Assembly: GCA_947095535.1 (NCBI GenBank)
Contig: OX352774.1
Span: 83,700,416 to 83,764,415 of the forward strand
Direction: 5' to 3'
DNA length: 64,000 nt
From: Poecilobothrus nobilitatus
Lineage: Eukaryota > Arthropoda > Insecta > Diptera > Dolichopodidae
Below, one piece after another: positions 11,198 through 21,703 of the stretch (position 1 is the first letter of the stretch; each line of letters opens with the position of its first letter). The translations under genes were made by a program, and so were the position numbers. The notes under the pieces are model-generated. The model was not told the DNA's origin and did no database searches. It was given only the letters and a program-made list of their open reading frames with translations.

Positions 11198-11523
11198 TGG
11201 GTAAAGATCAATTATCGAAAATTAATCGAAATAATGTAACAAAACATATAAGTGATGATGTACGCGAAATACTTAAGAAAAATTTTACACATGAAATTGA
11301 ATTTTATAAATTCTGTAAACAACGTTTATACAAACAATATAATGCTATAAAATTAGATCTAGAAATACCAAAAGATGATTTAGATGTTGCTGATGCAAAT
11401 ATGAGTCCAGATGAAAATACAAAAAATGATAATCAAGATGATGATGAAACTGATGAAAATCCTCAAACGTATGTCAACACAATAAATGGAAATGAAAATA
11501 ATGATGATTTTGAAGAAGATTAA
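11198..11523 (+). CDS. pip: Exon C3: terminal exon with long acidic tail
   Basis: After ACAAAAG, 2 nt complete a Leu codon, then GKDQLSKINRNNVTKHISDD, the sequon NFT, HEIEFYKFCKQRLYKQYNAIK and TAA at 11521-11523. The tail after the conserved core is about 55 residues and very rich in Asp, Glu and Asn, far longer than in other C exons (10-30). It is the only C exon between B2 and A4, so both A2-B2 and A3-B3 probably end here. Confidence 0.9.
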
Positions 11524-13916
11524 AAAAAAAATAAATTATCTTTTAAATTGTTAAAATTTTTATTTCTTGGTTCCTAAATAATTTAATTTAATAAAAAAAA
11601 ACAACAAAAAAACCTGTATACTTGCATATTACTTTTATTTTTCTAAAAATTAATATTTTAAATGCTCTCTAAGGTACTTTGATTTTATATTTCAATTAAT
11701 TATTTAATGGTTAAAAATGCAGCATTTCAGAAATAATAAAAAAATAAAAGTAACGGTTTTTAAAAATTATCGGCAACAGTGTGTATTTCGAAATATCTAT
11801 GACTAAAGTCATTTAAAAATAATTAGGTACTTTAGAACTTTTTTTTTTTTACTCTAATATAATATGTAAAATACTAATAGTTGAAGTGATTAAATAATTG
11901 ACAGTTCTACAGTGATATTTTAAATGTGTCTAGTATAATAAAAAATGTCTGTTTGGTATAAGATTTCCAAAAACTTCAGAAAGAGAGAAACGTGTTGTCA
12001 GTTGTCTTGTCACACAGAGAAAAATGAGAAATAAAATTGTGATTTGTCAAAAGAAAATGACGCATTTGCAAAGAAAATATATCAAATATTTTTCTTGCAA
12101 AAACTTTTTATTAGGTATTTTAATTTTTGACAGTTCAAAAAAGAAAACCAAATAAATTTTAAAAAAATACAAAGCTTTAAAAATGTTTCTTTAAAAAAAA
12201 TTTTTTTAATATAATTTTTTAAAATAAATGTTCAATTCGAAAGGAGAAAAACATATTTTTATAAAACTTCAGAATTTATTATTAAACGCAAAAACCTTTA
12301 AATTTGAAACAAAAAAGAAGTTTATAACTTCCAAAAAATTTCTTTCTAATATGAAACAATTGAAATTTTTTTGATATTTTTTGATATTTTAAGTGAAGTC
12401 ATTTATATTACATATTTTTTGACAATGAAACAACAACAAATTTTTACATTTTTCATTCATTTAAAAAGTAACAAATCTTAAACGGTAACCAAAATGATAC
12501 AGTTCGACAAATATAAATGTTATTTAGCGACATATGTTCAGTTTCACTTATGGAAACCTAATATTATTGCCTATTAATGGGCATATATTAAATTCGTTAA
12601 GTTTCGTTAAACATAGTTTTTCTTATGTTGATTCGTATATACTGAATGTTCTTCTTTTTTAGTTCAAATTTGTGCTCTGAACAGATATTGAGCACATAGA
12701 CTACGTGCTGAACATATTAAAAATATTTTATCTCTAAACATTCCGAAATAATTTTGACACATAATAGAGCTTTAACCTGTCAAAAGTTTCAAATCATATA
12801 AAAAAATAACCATTTTGACATTTACATTCAAATGCTCTACGATATCTGGGAAATTAAAATCGAACATTTAGGTAATAACATTTAGTAAATTTGATATATT
12901 GTTTTTGATAATTTTTCTTTTTTATGTATATACATAATTTTTCTTTTATTATTTAATTTTTTATTTCAATTTATTATTTAAATTTTTGTTAAAATTGTTG
13001 AATTTATTAAAAGATTTTATTTTAAGTATATATTAAAATAAAAATAAAAATTATTAATTATTAATTTATTTATTATTTTAATATATAAATTATTATATAT
13101 TAAAATAAATGACAGAAATAAAATATTTATGTTTCTATTACCGCGTTTATATGGCGACTTGTATATACTTGACTTAAATTTTAACATCAGCTTGAATTTC
13201 AAGGAACCTTTTTCAATATGTCAGCTCATGTGCTTGAAAATGACATTTGGCTTCAAATCAATTCGAATTTATAGCATTTGAAACATTTTATTGCAGTGTA
13301 AATTAAAGAAAATTAATGAAATTAAAAAAACAATCTTGGTGGAATATATTCAAAATTATAAAAATTATTTTGAAATACTTCTTCCAGTATTTGTGATAAA
13401 AAGAGAAAAAATTGAATTAATTTAAAAAAAAAAATATTAAAAACTTCTAACATCTCTTTTGTTTCTTCGTTGCTACATATGTTATACATATATTCCATTT
13501 TGACATGTTTCGAATAATTTTTTGTTTTAAAAAATTTCTATGTATACCTATTTAAAAAAAAAATTTATTGTGATATACATAATGACATCACATTTTTCTC
13601 TCTTTAACTGTCAAAAAAAAAAAAATATTTACATAGTAAAAAAAAAAAAAATTTTTAAAAACTTTTCAAATACCAAACAGACCTAATATTATAAAAGTTT
13701 TAATTAAAATTTCGTTAAAATATGTCAATTTATAAAATAAACGTTTAATTCAAATTGAATTACTCAAAAAAAAAAACAAGAGACGGTTTTCTCAGATCCA
13801 CAATACTTTTATTTAATAAATTTTATAAATTGTACATATTTTACGAAACAAAAAAAAAATTAACAAGACTTTTAGTGAACATTCCTCTTTTCTTTCTAAA
13901 TATTTCTTATTTACAG
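11524..13916. other. Gap between C3 and A4
   Basis: 2.4 kb of AT-rich DNA with no exon-like sequence. Short A/T-only reading frames (for example near 13.0-13.2 kb on the minus strand) have no family signature. I see no clear element boundaries. Confidence 0.5.
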
Positions 13917-14476
13917 CTTAAAAAATTATTACCAGATCATTTAAATAAAACAAATTCTAAAATTGATGTTTTATTTTTTAATCGTGTACCAAAAACTGGT
14001 AGTGAAACAATGATTAGTTTATTAAAAGAATTAGGAAAAGTAAATCAATTTGATATGATACGTGAACCACCATCAAAACCAATTATACCTTTAATGATAT
14101 CAAATAAACAAAAACAATTAGCTGAACAAATAAATAATTATAATGATGGTACAGCATATATTATGCATGTTAATTATATTAATTTTGAACAATTTAATTT
14201 AAATAAACCAATTTATATGAATATGATAAGAGATCCAATTGAACGTGTTATTAGTTGGTATTATTATAGAAGAACACCATGGTATGCTATAATGACACAT
14301 AGAATAAATCGAAAAAGAAAAATTGAAAATGAAAAATTTTATAAAAAACATTTTGAAAATTGTGTTTTAGAAAAAGATCCAGAATGTGTATATGATCCTG
14401 GTTCTTATTATCATGAAGGACATGGTGATTATCGTCGACAAATATTATTTTTTTGTGGTCACGATCCAATTTGTAT
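13917..14476 (+). CDS. pip: Exon A4: sulfotransferase catalytic exon
   Basis: 560 nt after CTTATTTACAG, donor GTAGGT. The upstream open frame from 13.75 kb is intronic read-through, because TTTACAG|CTT gives the standard phase-0 Leu start. It carries the sequon NKT, the 5' loop NRVPKTGSE, the His motif IMHVNYINF, the 3' loop RDPIERVISW and the acceptor segment YYRRTPWYA. The Cys pattern is NCV..PEC..FFCG..IC, and the end is DYRRQILFFCGH. Its intron to B4 is unusually long (1.69 kb) because of inserted repeats. Confidence 0.92.
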
Positions 14477-14578
14477 GTAGGTTCTAAATAATATTTTAAT
14501 TATAACAAAAACAAAAAAAAAAAAAATTTAATTAAATATATATATACATATATACGTATATATAAATATTAGATACAC

Positions 14579-15101
14579 AGGGTGATTCATAAGTAACTGT
14601 ATTGACATTGAGGTTAGATTGTGGGCCCAATACTTTTAGAGCTGCTGTGTGGTCTTAAAGGACATTTGGTACAATTTTCTTTGTTTTGATTAAAATGACA
14701 ATAACTTCTGTTACAAACAAGAGCAAGCATGAGAAAGGAACTTTTCTAAATATATTTATTTAAATCTCTATATTTTGCTCTAAAACTGTTTAATTTTTGA
14801 TAGGAGAAAATTTCATTTTGCTAGTAACTTAATATGAAATTATTTTTAGGTGTTCCAAGCTTCAAAAAGACTCTTTCACAAGCTTTAATTTGGTATACCA
14901 TATGTTAAATTATCTTTTACGGTTCAAGAGATAAACTCCTTTCTCATGGTTTTACAAGCATTTTTCAGAATGCTTTAATCTTGTTTGTAGTCAAAACAAA
15001 TAAAATTCTACCAAATATCCTTCAAGGCCCCACAGCTCCAAAACTATTAAACTCACAATTTCACCTCCATACAAAAGTTTTATTAATACATCCCCTGGTT
15101 T
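14579..15101. mobile_element. Long-TIR fold-back element (about 520 bp)
   Basis: The left arm starts CAGGGTGATTCATAAGTAAC and passes 'gaggttagattgtggg', 'tttagagctg' and 'tttctttgttttga'. The same landmarks appear inverted in the right arm (caaaacaaataaaattctacc, cagctccaaaac, cacaatttcacctcc) and end near CCCCTG. The arms are about 200 bp and no ORF is present. Similar 'CAGGGTG' ends are common on insect Tc1/mariner-type MITEs, but I cannot assign the superfamily. Confidence 0.6.
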
Positions 15102-15202
15102 ATACGCTAGTTTAAATTAATGCACTTACTTACGGGTTGGGTACGAATTCCAAATCACAAATACCAATCAGAAAATCTCGAAACAAAAAATCCCAAATTA
15201 TA

Positions 15203-15300
15203 AAGGTGGCCTAGTAGGTAAGAGCGTATAAAATACGCTTTAAACACCAAGGGAGTATGGGTTTGAATCCCACACACGTCGTAAGAGTTATTCTCCTTAC
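15203..15300 (+). mobile_element. tRNA-derived SINE, copy 3
   Basis: The A box is TGGCCTAGTAGG (15207-15218) and the B box GGTTTGAATCC (15260-15270), followed by 'cacacacgtcgtaagag' as in the minus-strand copies near 2.7-3.0 kb. Confidence 0.65.
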
Positions 15301-15359
15301 AAAATTTACAGTAAAATCCAAACTTTCAAAATTCAAACATGTACAATTAAAATAATAGA

Positions 15360-15860
15360 CAATATGATGTAAAAATCCGGATATATATTATATAAATACT
15401 CTGGAAAAGAGGGCAACTCTGATTTTGTAACCAACACTAAAAATCCTCTTAATTCAATCTCGCATACACAAATACATATCTAAACATTCCGGAAAAGGGC
15501 GCAACCCTGATTTTTTAAACAACTCTAAAATCCCTGATAAATCAGAATATGGCATACGGTAATATATAAATCCTCTGGAAAAAGAGGCAACTTTCTGATT
15601 TTAAAACCAACTCTAAAACCCTTCCTAATTCGGAATCTTGCATACACGAGTTTATAAATACTCCGTAAAAGGAGGCAACCCTGATTTTAAATCCTACTTT
15701 AAAATCAATACGTATAGTATGTCCATACGTATACTAATTTCGTAAAAAAATTCAATTTTCCCATTTTCATATATGAAAAATAATAAATTTAGAAGGAAAG
15801 CAAACCTGCCTTAATAAAATTATTGGAACTCTGATTTTGAATCCAACTCTAAAATCAATA
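15360..15860. repeat. Degenerate tandem repeat, unit about 85-110 bp
   Basis: A unit of the form 'aaat.ctc.ggaaaagagggcaac..tgattttgtaaccaac.ctaaaa.c' recurs about five times with heavy divergence. Related single units occur at 9.88 kb and, reversed, at about 19.6 kb and 26.04-26.1 kb. It is therefore a dispersed family that is locally tandem. Confidence 0.55.
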
Positions 15861-16166
15861 CAAAAGCATGCCAATGCACTCACGTTTTCATACAAAAATG
15901 AAAAATAGTAAATTTTTTCAAAATTTTAATGTTTGTATGTGAAGAAAATCAATTTTTAAAAATTAACATTGAAAATTTCTAATTTTGGGATTTTGTAATT
16001 TTGAAATTTGAGATTTTGTGATTTGGGATTTTGTTACTTTGAGATTTTCTTACTTTGGGATTTTTAGACGTTCCCCTTACTTACGAATCACCCTATATTC
16101 GTATATATATATATATAAAAATATATATAAATATATATGTATAAAAATACAAAATATATATTTTAG

Positions 16167-16321
16167 ACCATTTAATACGGATGCAGCATTACAATTAGCT
16201 AAAAAAAATATTGAAAAAAATTATGCTGTTATCGGTTTATGGGAAGATGTAAATATAACATTAACAGTATTGGAAAATTATATTCCAAGATATTTTAAAG
16301 GAGCAACAGCATTATATTATT
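16167..16321 (+). CDS. pip: Exon B4
   Basis: 155 nt after ATATTTTAG, ending before GTAAAT, a weaker donor than the usual GTAAGT. It reads PFNTDAALQLAKKNIEKNY, AVIGLWEDVNITLTVLENYIPRYFKGA. The sequon NIT is kept. VIGLW replaces the usual VVGTW. Confidence 0.9.
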
Positions 16322-16393
16322 GTAAATAATGAAAACAAAGAAAAATATTATAATTATAATATAATATTTTAATTTAATTTTTTTTTTTTTTAG

Positions 16394-16572
16394 TGGATTA
16401 CACTGGTACACATCAAAATATAAAAAATAGTAATCCATGGAAATTAAAAACAAGCGATAAAATAAAAAATTTATTAAGATTAAATTTTACTAAAGAAATC
16501 GAATTATATGAATTTTGTAAACAACGTTTATATAAACAATATATAGCAATTAAATTAAATAATAAAACATAA
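16394..16572 (+). CDS. pip: Exon C4: terminal exon
   Basis: The acceptor is poly(T)AG. It reads DYTGTHQNIKNSNPWKLKTS, then the sequon NFT, KEIELYEFCKQRLYKQYIAIK and TAA at 16570-16572. The position usually held by FKP is WKL, and there is almost no tail. The B4-C4 intron is only 72 bp. Confidence 0.88.
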
Positions 16573-16864
16573 TAATCATATATTTAGGAAAAAAAAAAAA
16601 AAAAACTTATTATTTTTCTATATTATTTGTCTATTTTCTTCAAAAAAAAAAAAAAAAAAACTTTATCTTACAAATTAACTTTTTTTTTTCTCCTTATAAT
16701 GTTATCCTTAATATTTTTTTATTTTTTTATTTTTTGTTCTTTTCTCTTTTAATTGGTATCGTCCGTCTATGAGTTGCGATATTTCCTCTTATAAATTTTT
16801 TTTTTTTTTTTATAATCTAAAAAATTTTTTTTTTCTTGTTACTTTTAAATCCCATTTAAAACAG

Positions 16865-17442
16865 CTTCAAAACTTAACACCAGAAAAATTAAATAATACA
16901 TTAAAAGCTAAAATGGATTTAGTATTTTTAAATCGTATACCACGTACTGGAACTGAAACATTATTAAAACTTTTTGAATATTTGGGTAATTTAAATGATT
17001 TTAAAATTATTGAAGAATCAATTATAAATAAACCAGATTTTCAACCATTTCAATTAAATAAAAAAAAAGAAAAAAAACTTGCCGAAGAAATTGCTGATAT
17101 TCCAAAAATCTTACGTACTGTTTATGTTGATTTTCATAATTATATTAATTTTACATTTTATGATTTACCAAAACCAATTTATATTAATATGATACGTAAT
17201 CCAATTGAAAGAGTACATAGTTCATTTTATCATATTAGAGAAGCTATTGTACTTGGTCAAAAACAAAATGCAACAAATGCAATACAAAAAATAATGAATC
17301 GTTCATGGTATGATTTAGATTTTAATGATTGTGTAAGACAAAAATTACCACCATGTAAATATGAATTACATTCAATTGAAAATAAAGAATATGATTGGCC
17401 ACGTCAATCAATGACATTCTGTGGAAATGAAAAGAATTGTTT
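16865..17442 (+). CDS. pip: Exon A5: divergent sulfotransferase exon
   Basis: 578 nt after CATTTAAAACAG, donor GTAAGT. The sequon NNT is kept, but several family positions change. The 5' loop is NRIPRTGTE, with the phosphosulfate-contacting Lys replaced by Arg. The His motif is DFHNYINF. The 3' loop is RNPIERVHSS without the Trp. The PW acceptor segment is replaced by YHIREAIVLGQKQ, and DRRQTLFFCG becomes WPRQSMTFCG. The Cys pattern is kept. The frame is intact, so it is either a specialised or a weakened enzyme. Confidence 0.88.
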
Positions 17443-17524
17443 GTAAGTGTTTGTTTTTTGTTTTTTTTTTTTTTATATTTTTGTTTGTATTGGTATGACA
17501 ATATTATATACGTATATTATATAG

Positions 17525-17679
17525 ACCACTTAATTCTGAATGGACTGTTGAAAAAGCTAAAAAAATTGTTGATGAAGAATATGCTGTTGTTGGGACATGG
17601 GATCATACAAATGCTACATTAAAAGTTTTTGAAAAATTTATACCAGGATATTTTCGTGGTGCTACCAGTTTATTTTATA
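17525..17679 (+). CDS. pip: Exon B5
   Basis: 155 nt after ATATAG, donor GTAAGA. It reads PLNSEWTVEKAKKIVDEEY, AVVGTWDHTNATLKVFEKFIPGYFRGA, with the sequon NAT. It lies 82 bp after A5, a compact cassette. Confidence 0.9.
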
Positions 17680-17747
17680 GTAAGAGTAAAACTATAATAT
17701 ATTTTATAAAAAAAAAAAAACGAATTTAAATATATTATTTTTTATAG

Positions 17748-17962
17748 CATTTATTAAGGAAAATTTGGAAAATCCATATAAACATCCGATTGCAGATGAC
17801 GTTATGGAAATTTTAAAGAAAAAATTTTCAAATGAAATTAATTTTTATGAATTTTGTAAACGTAAATTATTTAAACAGTATATAAGTTTAGTAAAAAATG
17901 ATTTACCTAAAACAATTACTAAAGAAAATGATGAAAATGAATTAAAACTAAGACTATTGTAA
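17748..17962 (+). CDS. pip: Exon C5: terminal exon
   Basis: The acceptor is TTTTTTATAG. It reads FIKENLENPYKHPIADDVME, then KKFSNEINFYEFCKRKLFKQY and TAA at 17960-17962. This is the only C exon without the N-x-T sequon before E(I/V)EFY, and CKRKLF replaces CKQRLY. Its divergence matches that of A5. Confidence 0.9.
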
Positions 17963-20250
17963 TCTTTTTAGTTTAAGAATATTAAACAATGAGTATTAAA
18001 GATTTTCTGACACTTGATACGTACATATTTTGATGGTCTTTTTTTCACCCTAAATTATTTAAAATACTTTATCATAAACACTTTTAAGGTATCATTTTGT
18101 TTCATATTGCTATATTTTGATTGGAAATTCGAAAAAAACAAAAAAAAACATTTATATCCCATATAAAAATTTACAAATTGGTATTCATTATGTAATTGGT
18201 TTTGTTAATTTTGATGTACATAAATGAGTTATTAGCTTTATTCGTTATAATCGTAATAAAAACAAAAAGCCGCTTATAAAATTAAAAGACTTTTTTTTTT
18301 TATTTAAATTATCTTTTCTATACATTTTTGTACGCAAATTTTTGTTAATCACTGTTTAAAAAAAAATAAATAATAAAAACGAGATCAAATCGAATATATG
18401 ATTAAATGAAATATGAAATTTTTCTCTAATTAAATTTAATTTAATTGATTTAAATAAAAAAATTACATTACATAAAAGAAAACATAATAATATTTAACTT
18501 AAATTAAAAAAAAATTGGAACAGTGGCGTAGCAAAATTTTAATATAAACACTTAAAGAACAACACAAGTTGAAACAAACATTTTTTTTTTATCTTTTAAT
18601 TATTTAATTTATACCAATTATATATTTATTATGATAATATGTATATATTTTTACACTTTTATATTAGTCAAAATGAGCCATATTTAAGCAATATGAGAAC
18701 CATTTATATATTTTTATTAAATTTCAAAATATTTGTAATATTTATTTATTGTATGAAATTGTAATTGAAAATTTCTTTTCATACTATTAAAACAAATATA
18801 TGTGTGATCGGTTCAAAAACATTATCATAAAAATCGGTAAAGCATATCTTAAAAATTAAATAAAATAAAAATTTAGATAAAAATATCAAGTGTACCAGAT
18901 TTGAGAATAAAGTATTTTGTTAAAAATATTTTCCGTCTCTTTAAAAATCAATGCATTCTTTTTGATTAAGAAAAAAAAAATATTAACTTTTACAGTTTAG
19001 ACGTAGGTATTATTAATATTTGTTTCATTTTCTTTCATTCTATACTTTGGAAGATATGAATTTGATTTTGAGCTTTTTAAGAATACAGTTTAGGGTAATA
19101 CAGTATACCTATACTATACAGTATGGTTTTTACTTTATTTCCATTTTAATGTATAGAAGCCCTTTCACCTTTCACCCACCTTGATTTAATACAAATAGAA
19201 TTTTAAACAAATAATTATATATTAATATTAATAATAAGTAAATACCTATTACATTCCAAAGGACAGAAACTATAACATGTACAATACTTATTATTTCTTC
19301 TTAAAAACAAGATTTATTCGAAATCGACTCCTTATCCCAATTCAAATATTATTTTTGGGAGCTTTGCGAATGTTTGTTTCTCAAAAATTCGTTTAATCAA
19401 AATCTCGTTTTTTACAATCTCGTTTCTTAAAATCTCGCTTTTCAAAATTTCATTTTATTAAAAATATCTGAATATCTCCTTTAATTTTCTGAAAATTCCA
19501 AAAAAAATAAAATATTGTAATTTTTACATTTTTTCCAGGGTTTTACATTTTTTCCAGAATATTCATATATATATATGAGATTATCAATTAGGATGGATTT
19601 TAGGGTTGGATTCAAAAGCAGAGTTCTAATAATTTGATTAGCGGGGGTTTGAAAGCGGCAGCCCCTACTACTTCAAAAACTTTCATCTTACAAAATGTAT
19701 GAAAAAAAAATTAGTAGGTATTTTAGAGTTTAAATATCTGACCTGTAATATTCATATCTTTTTTATTAAAATTGTGCTAAAAATAATTAAATTAACATTA
19801 AAAAAAAAGCAAAATAAAAACGAGTTTTTAAGAAACGAGACTTTAAAAAACAAGATTATATGAAACGAGATTTTGTTAAAACGAAATTTTAAGACACGAG
19901 CATCATTCGTACCCAACCCATAGTTTTTGTATCATATTCAAATTTATTTTAAACTTTCTTTAACTATAGCCACGCCACTGCTTCATTTTTGAACTTTCTT
20001 AAATTACCATTCCAAAAATCTGAGCAACCTAATATTATATTAATAGCAAATCCTATATCAGATATTCAAAGAAAAATTTCATAACCATTTTAAATATCAA
20101 AAAAAAAAAAAAAAATGCTTAAAAATGCTAATTTTAGAAGTTTCCCTGCGGGTGGCTAATTCCATCTCTTTAAACGTTTTTTTTTCTATTTTTTTCTGTG
20201 TAAATACACTGTTACAAAAATTAAAAAAAAAAAAAAAAAATTTCTTTTAG
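17963..20250. other. Gap between C5 and the A6-A16 run
   Basis: 2.3 kb non-coding. About 19.36-19.92 kb is a fold-back element; the rest is AT-rich sequence in which I see nothing definite. Confidence 0.5.
19360..19921. mobile_element. Fold-back element with 'aaaatctcgttt' periodic arms
   Basis: The left arm (19.37-19.45 kb) repeats 'aaaatctcgttt' about every 15-18 bp. The right arm (19.81-19.90 kb) repeats the inverse 'aaacgagatttt'. The right end ATTCGTACCCAACCC is the reverse complement of GGGTTGGGTACGAAT at 15134, so the same end sequence exists in the A4-B4 intron. Confidence 0.6.
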
Positions 20251-20801
20251 TTAAGTTCCATTAACACTTGGAATCTTAACAATACTTTTATTGGAGAATA
20301 TAATCAAATTTATTATAATCGTGTCCCAAAAACTGGCAGTTCAAATATGATTTTCTTAATGAGAACAATATGTGAAATTAATGATTTTAAAGTAAAAAAT
20401 TTTAATACAAAAATAAAAAAATATATGGATATTAAAATGGAAGAAGAACATGCAATAGCAGTTAATGAAGCCGGTGAAAATATAGTTATTGTAGAACATT
20501 CTAATTATTTAGATTTTAATAATTTTAATTTAAAACGTCCAATATATATTAATACTGTTCGTGAACCTCTTGAACGTGCTATTAGCTGGTTTTATTATTT
20601 ACGATCACCATGGATATTTTTAAATCAATTTAGAAAACATAATAGACCGATACCACCACAAGATTTTATGCGAAAAGATTTTCAAGATTGTGTATTATCT
20701 GGTGATGTAGAATGTTCCACAATACAAGGTAGTATTGAGAATGGAAATGATGAATTTCGTCAAACATTATATTTTTGTGGACATAATAAAACTGAATGCA
20801 T
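20251..20801 (+). CDS. pip: Exon A6: first of eleven consecutive A exons
   Basis: 551 nt after TTTCTTTTAG, donor GTAAGT. It reads LSSINTWNLNNT, then YNRVPKTGSS. From here to A15 the loop begins YNR instead of FNR. The His motif is VEHSNYLDF, the 3' loop REPLERAISW, the acceptor segment YYLRSPWIFL and the end DEFRQTLYFCGH. No B or C exon follows before A7. Confidence 0.92.
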
Positions 20802-21152
20802 GTAAGTTAAGTTTTTAATATCAAAAAGGAGAGTTGAATTTTTTGTATACTGTTTTTTTTTTTTTATTTTTTGTTGTTTTAGTTTTTCTTGTTATAAATT
20901 TTCATTATAAAATTCTAAAAGTTGTTTTTGAAATCATTAAGAATTATTTATTAAAAATATTAGTATAAGAAAATTTAAAGAGAAAAATTTCATAAAATTT
21001 ACAAAATAAATAATTTATTTTAGTACAAGTTACTGGATCTGATCTCTTATAGCTTCAGCTTCAGCTCAGTATATAACATATATGAAAATATATAAAATAT
21101 CTTTGATTTAAAAAAAAAACAAAATACATACCTACTATAACAAATATTTTAG
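20802..21152 (+). other. pip: Spacer A6-A7
   Basis: 351 bp, AT-rich. Nothing coding seen. Confidence 0.5.
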
Positions 21153-21703
21153 CTGGATTCAATTAATGTTTCCGTTCTTAATAATACAAATGTTGGAGAA
21201 ATAAATAAACTTTATTATAATCGTATTCCGAAAACAGGCAGTGAAATGATGATTTTATTAATAAGATCAATATCAAAATTTAATAATTTTCAAGTAAAAG
21301 TTATAAATACATTTATTGTAAAAACAATGGATTATGATTTAGAAAAAGAACATGCAGTAGCTGTAGATGAATGTGATGAATTAAATGTTGTTATTGAACA
21401 TATAAATTATTTAGATTTTCATAAATTTAATTTAAAACGTCCAATATTAATGAATACAGTACGTAATCCAATTGATCGTGCCATGAGTTGGTTTTATTAT
21501 TTACGATCACCATGGATATTTTTAAAACAAGCTAGAAAACATAATCGAACACTTCAATCACAAGATTTTATGCGAAAAGATTTTGAAACTTGTGTTTTAA
21601 CATATGATAAAGAATGTAATACAATACAAGGTAATATTGATATGGGAAATGATGAATTTAGACAAACATTATTTTTTTGTGGGCAAAATAATACAGAATG
21701 CTT
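21153..21703 (+). CDS. pip: Exon A7
   Basis: 551 nt after AATATTTTAG, donor GTAAGT. It reads LDSINVSVLNNT. The loop is YNRIPKTGSE, the His motif IEHINYLDF, the 3' loop RNPIDRAMSW, the acceptor segment YYLRSPWIFL and the end DEFRQTLFFCGQ. It is the closest paralogue of A6, including the shared RKHNR..QDFMRKDF stretch. Confidence 0.92.

Larger units (their letters stand above)
14477..16166 (+). other. pip: Intron A4-B4 filled with repeats
   Basis: This 1.69-kb intron is almost wholly repeat: a long-TIR element (14.58-15.10 kb), a SINE copy (15.20-15.30 kb) and a degenerate tandem array (15.36-15.86 kb). It closes with a block of 'gggattttgt' and 'gagattttct' repeats (15.98-16.07 kb). A motif AGGGTGATTC near 14580 returns inverted (GAATCACCCT) at about 16085-16094, so the whole tract may be one composite insertion. 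Confidence 0.6.

Noticed and set aside
13755..13916. Coding extension upstream of exon A4
   Set aside because: The frame is open, but it lies before a good TTTACAG acceptor that gives the standard phase-0 start, and its residues (Phe/Lys/Leu-rich) match no other A exon.
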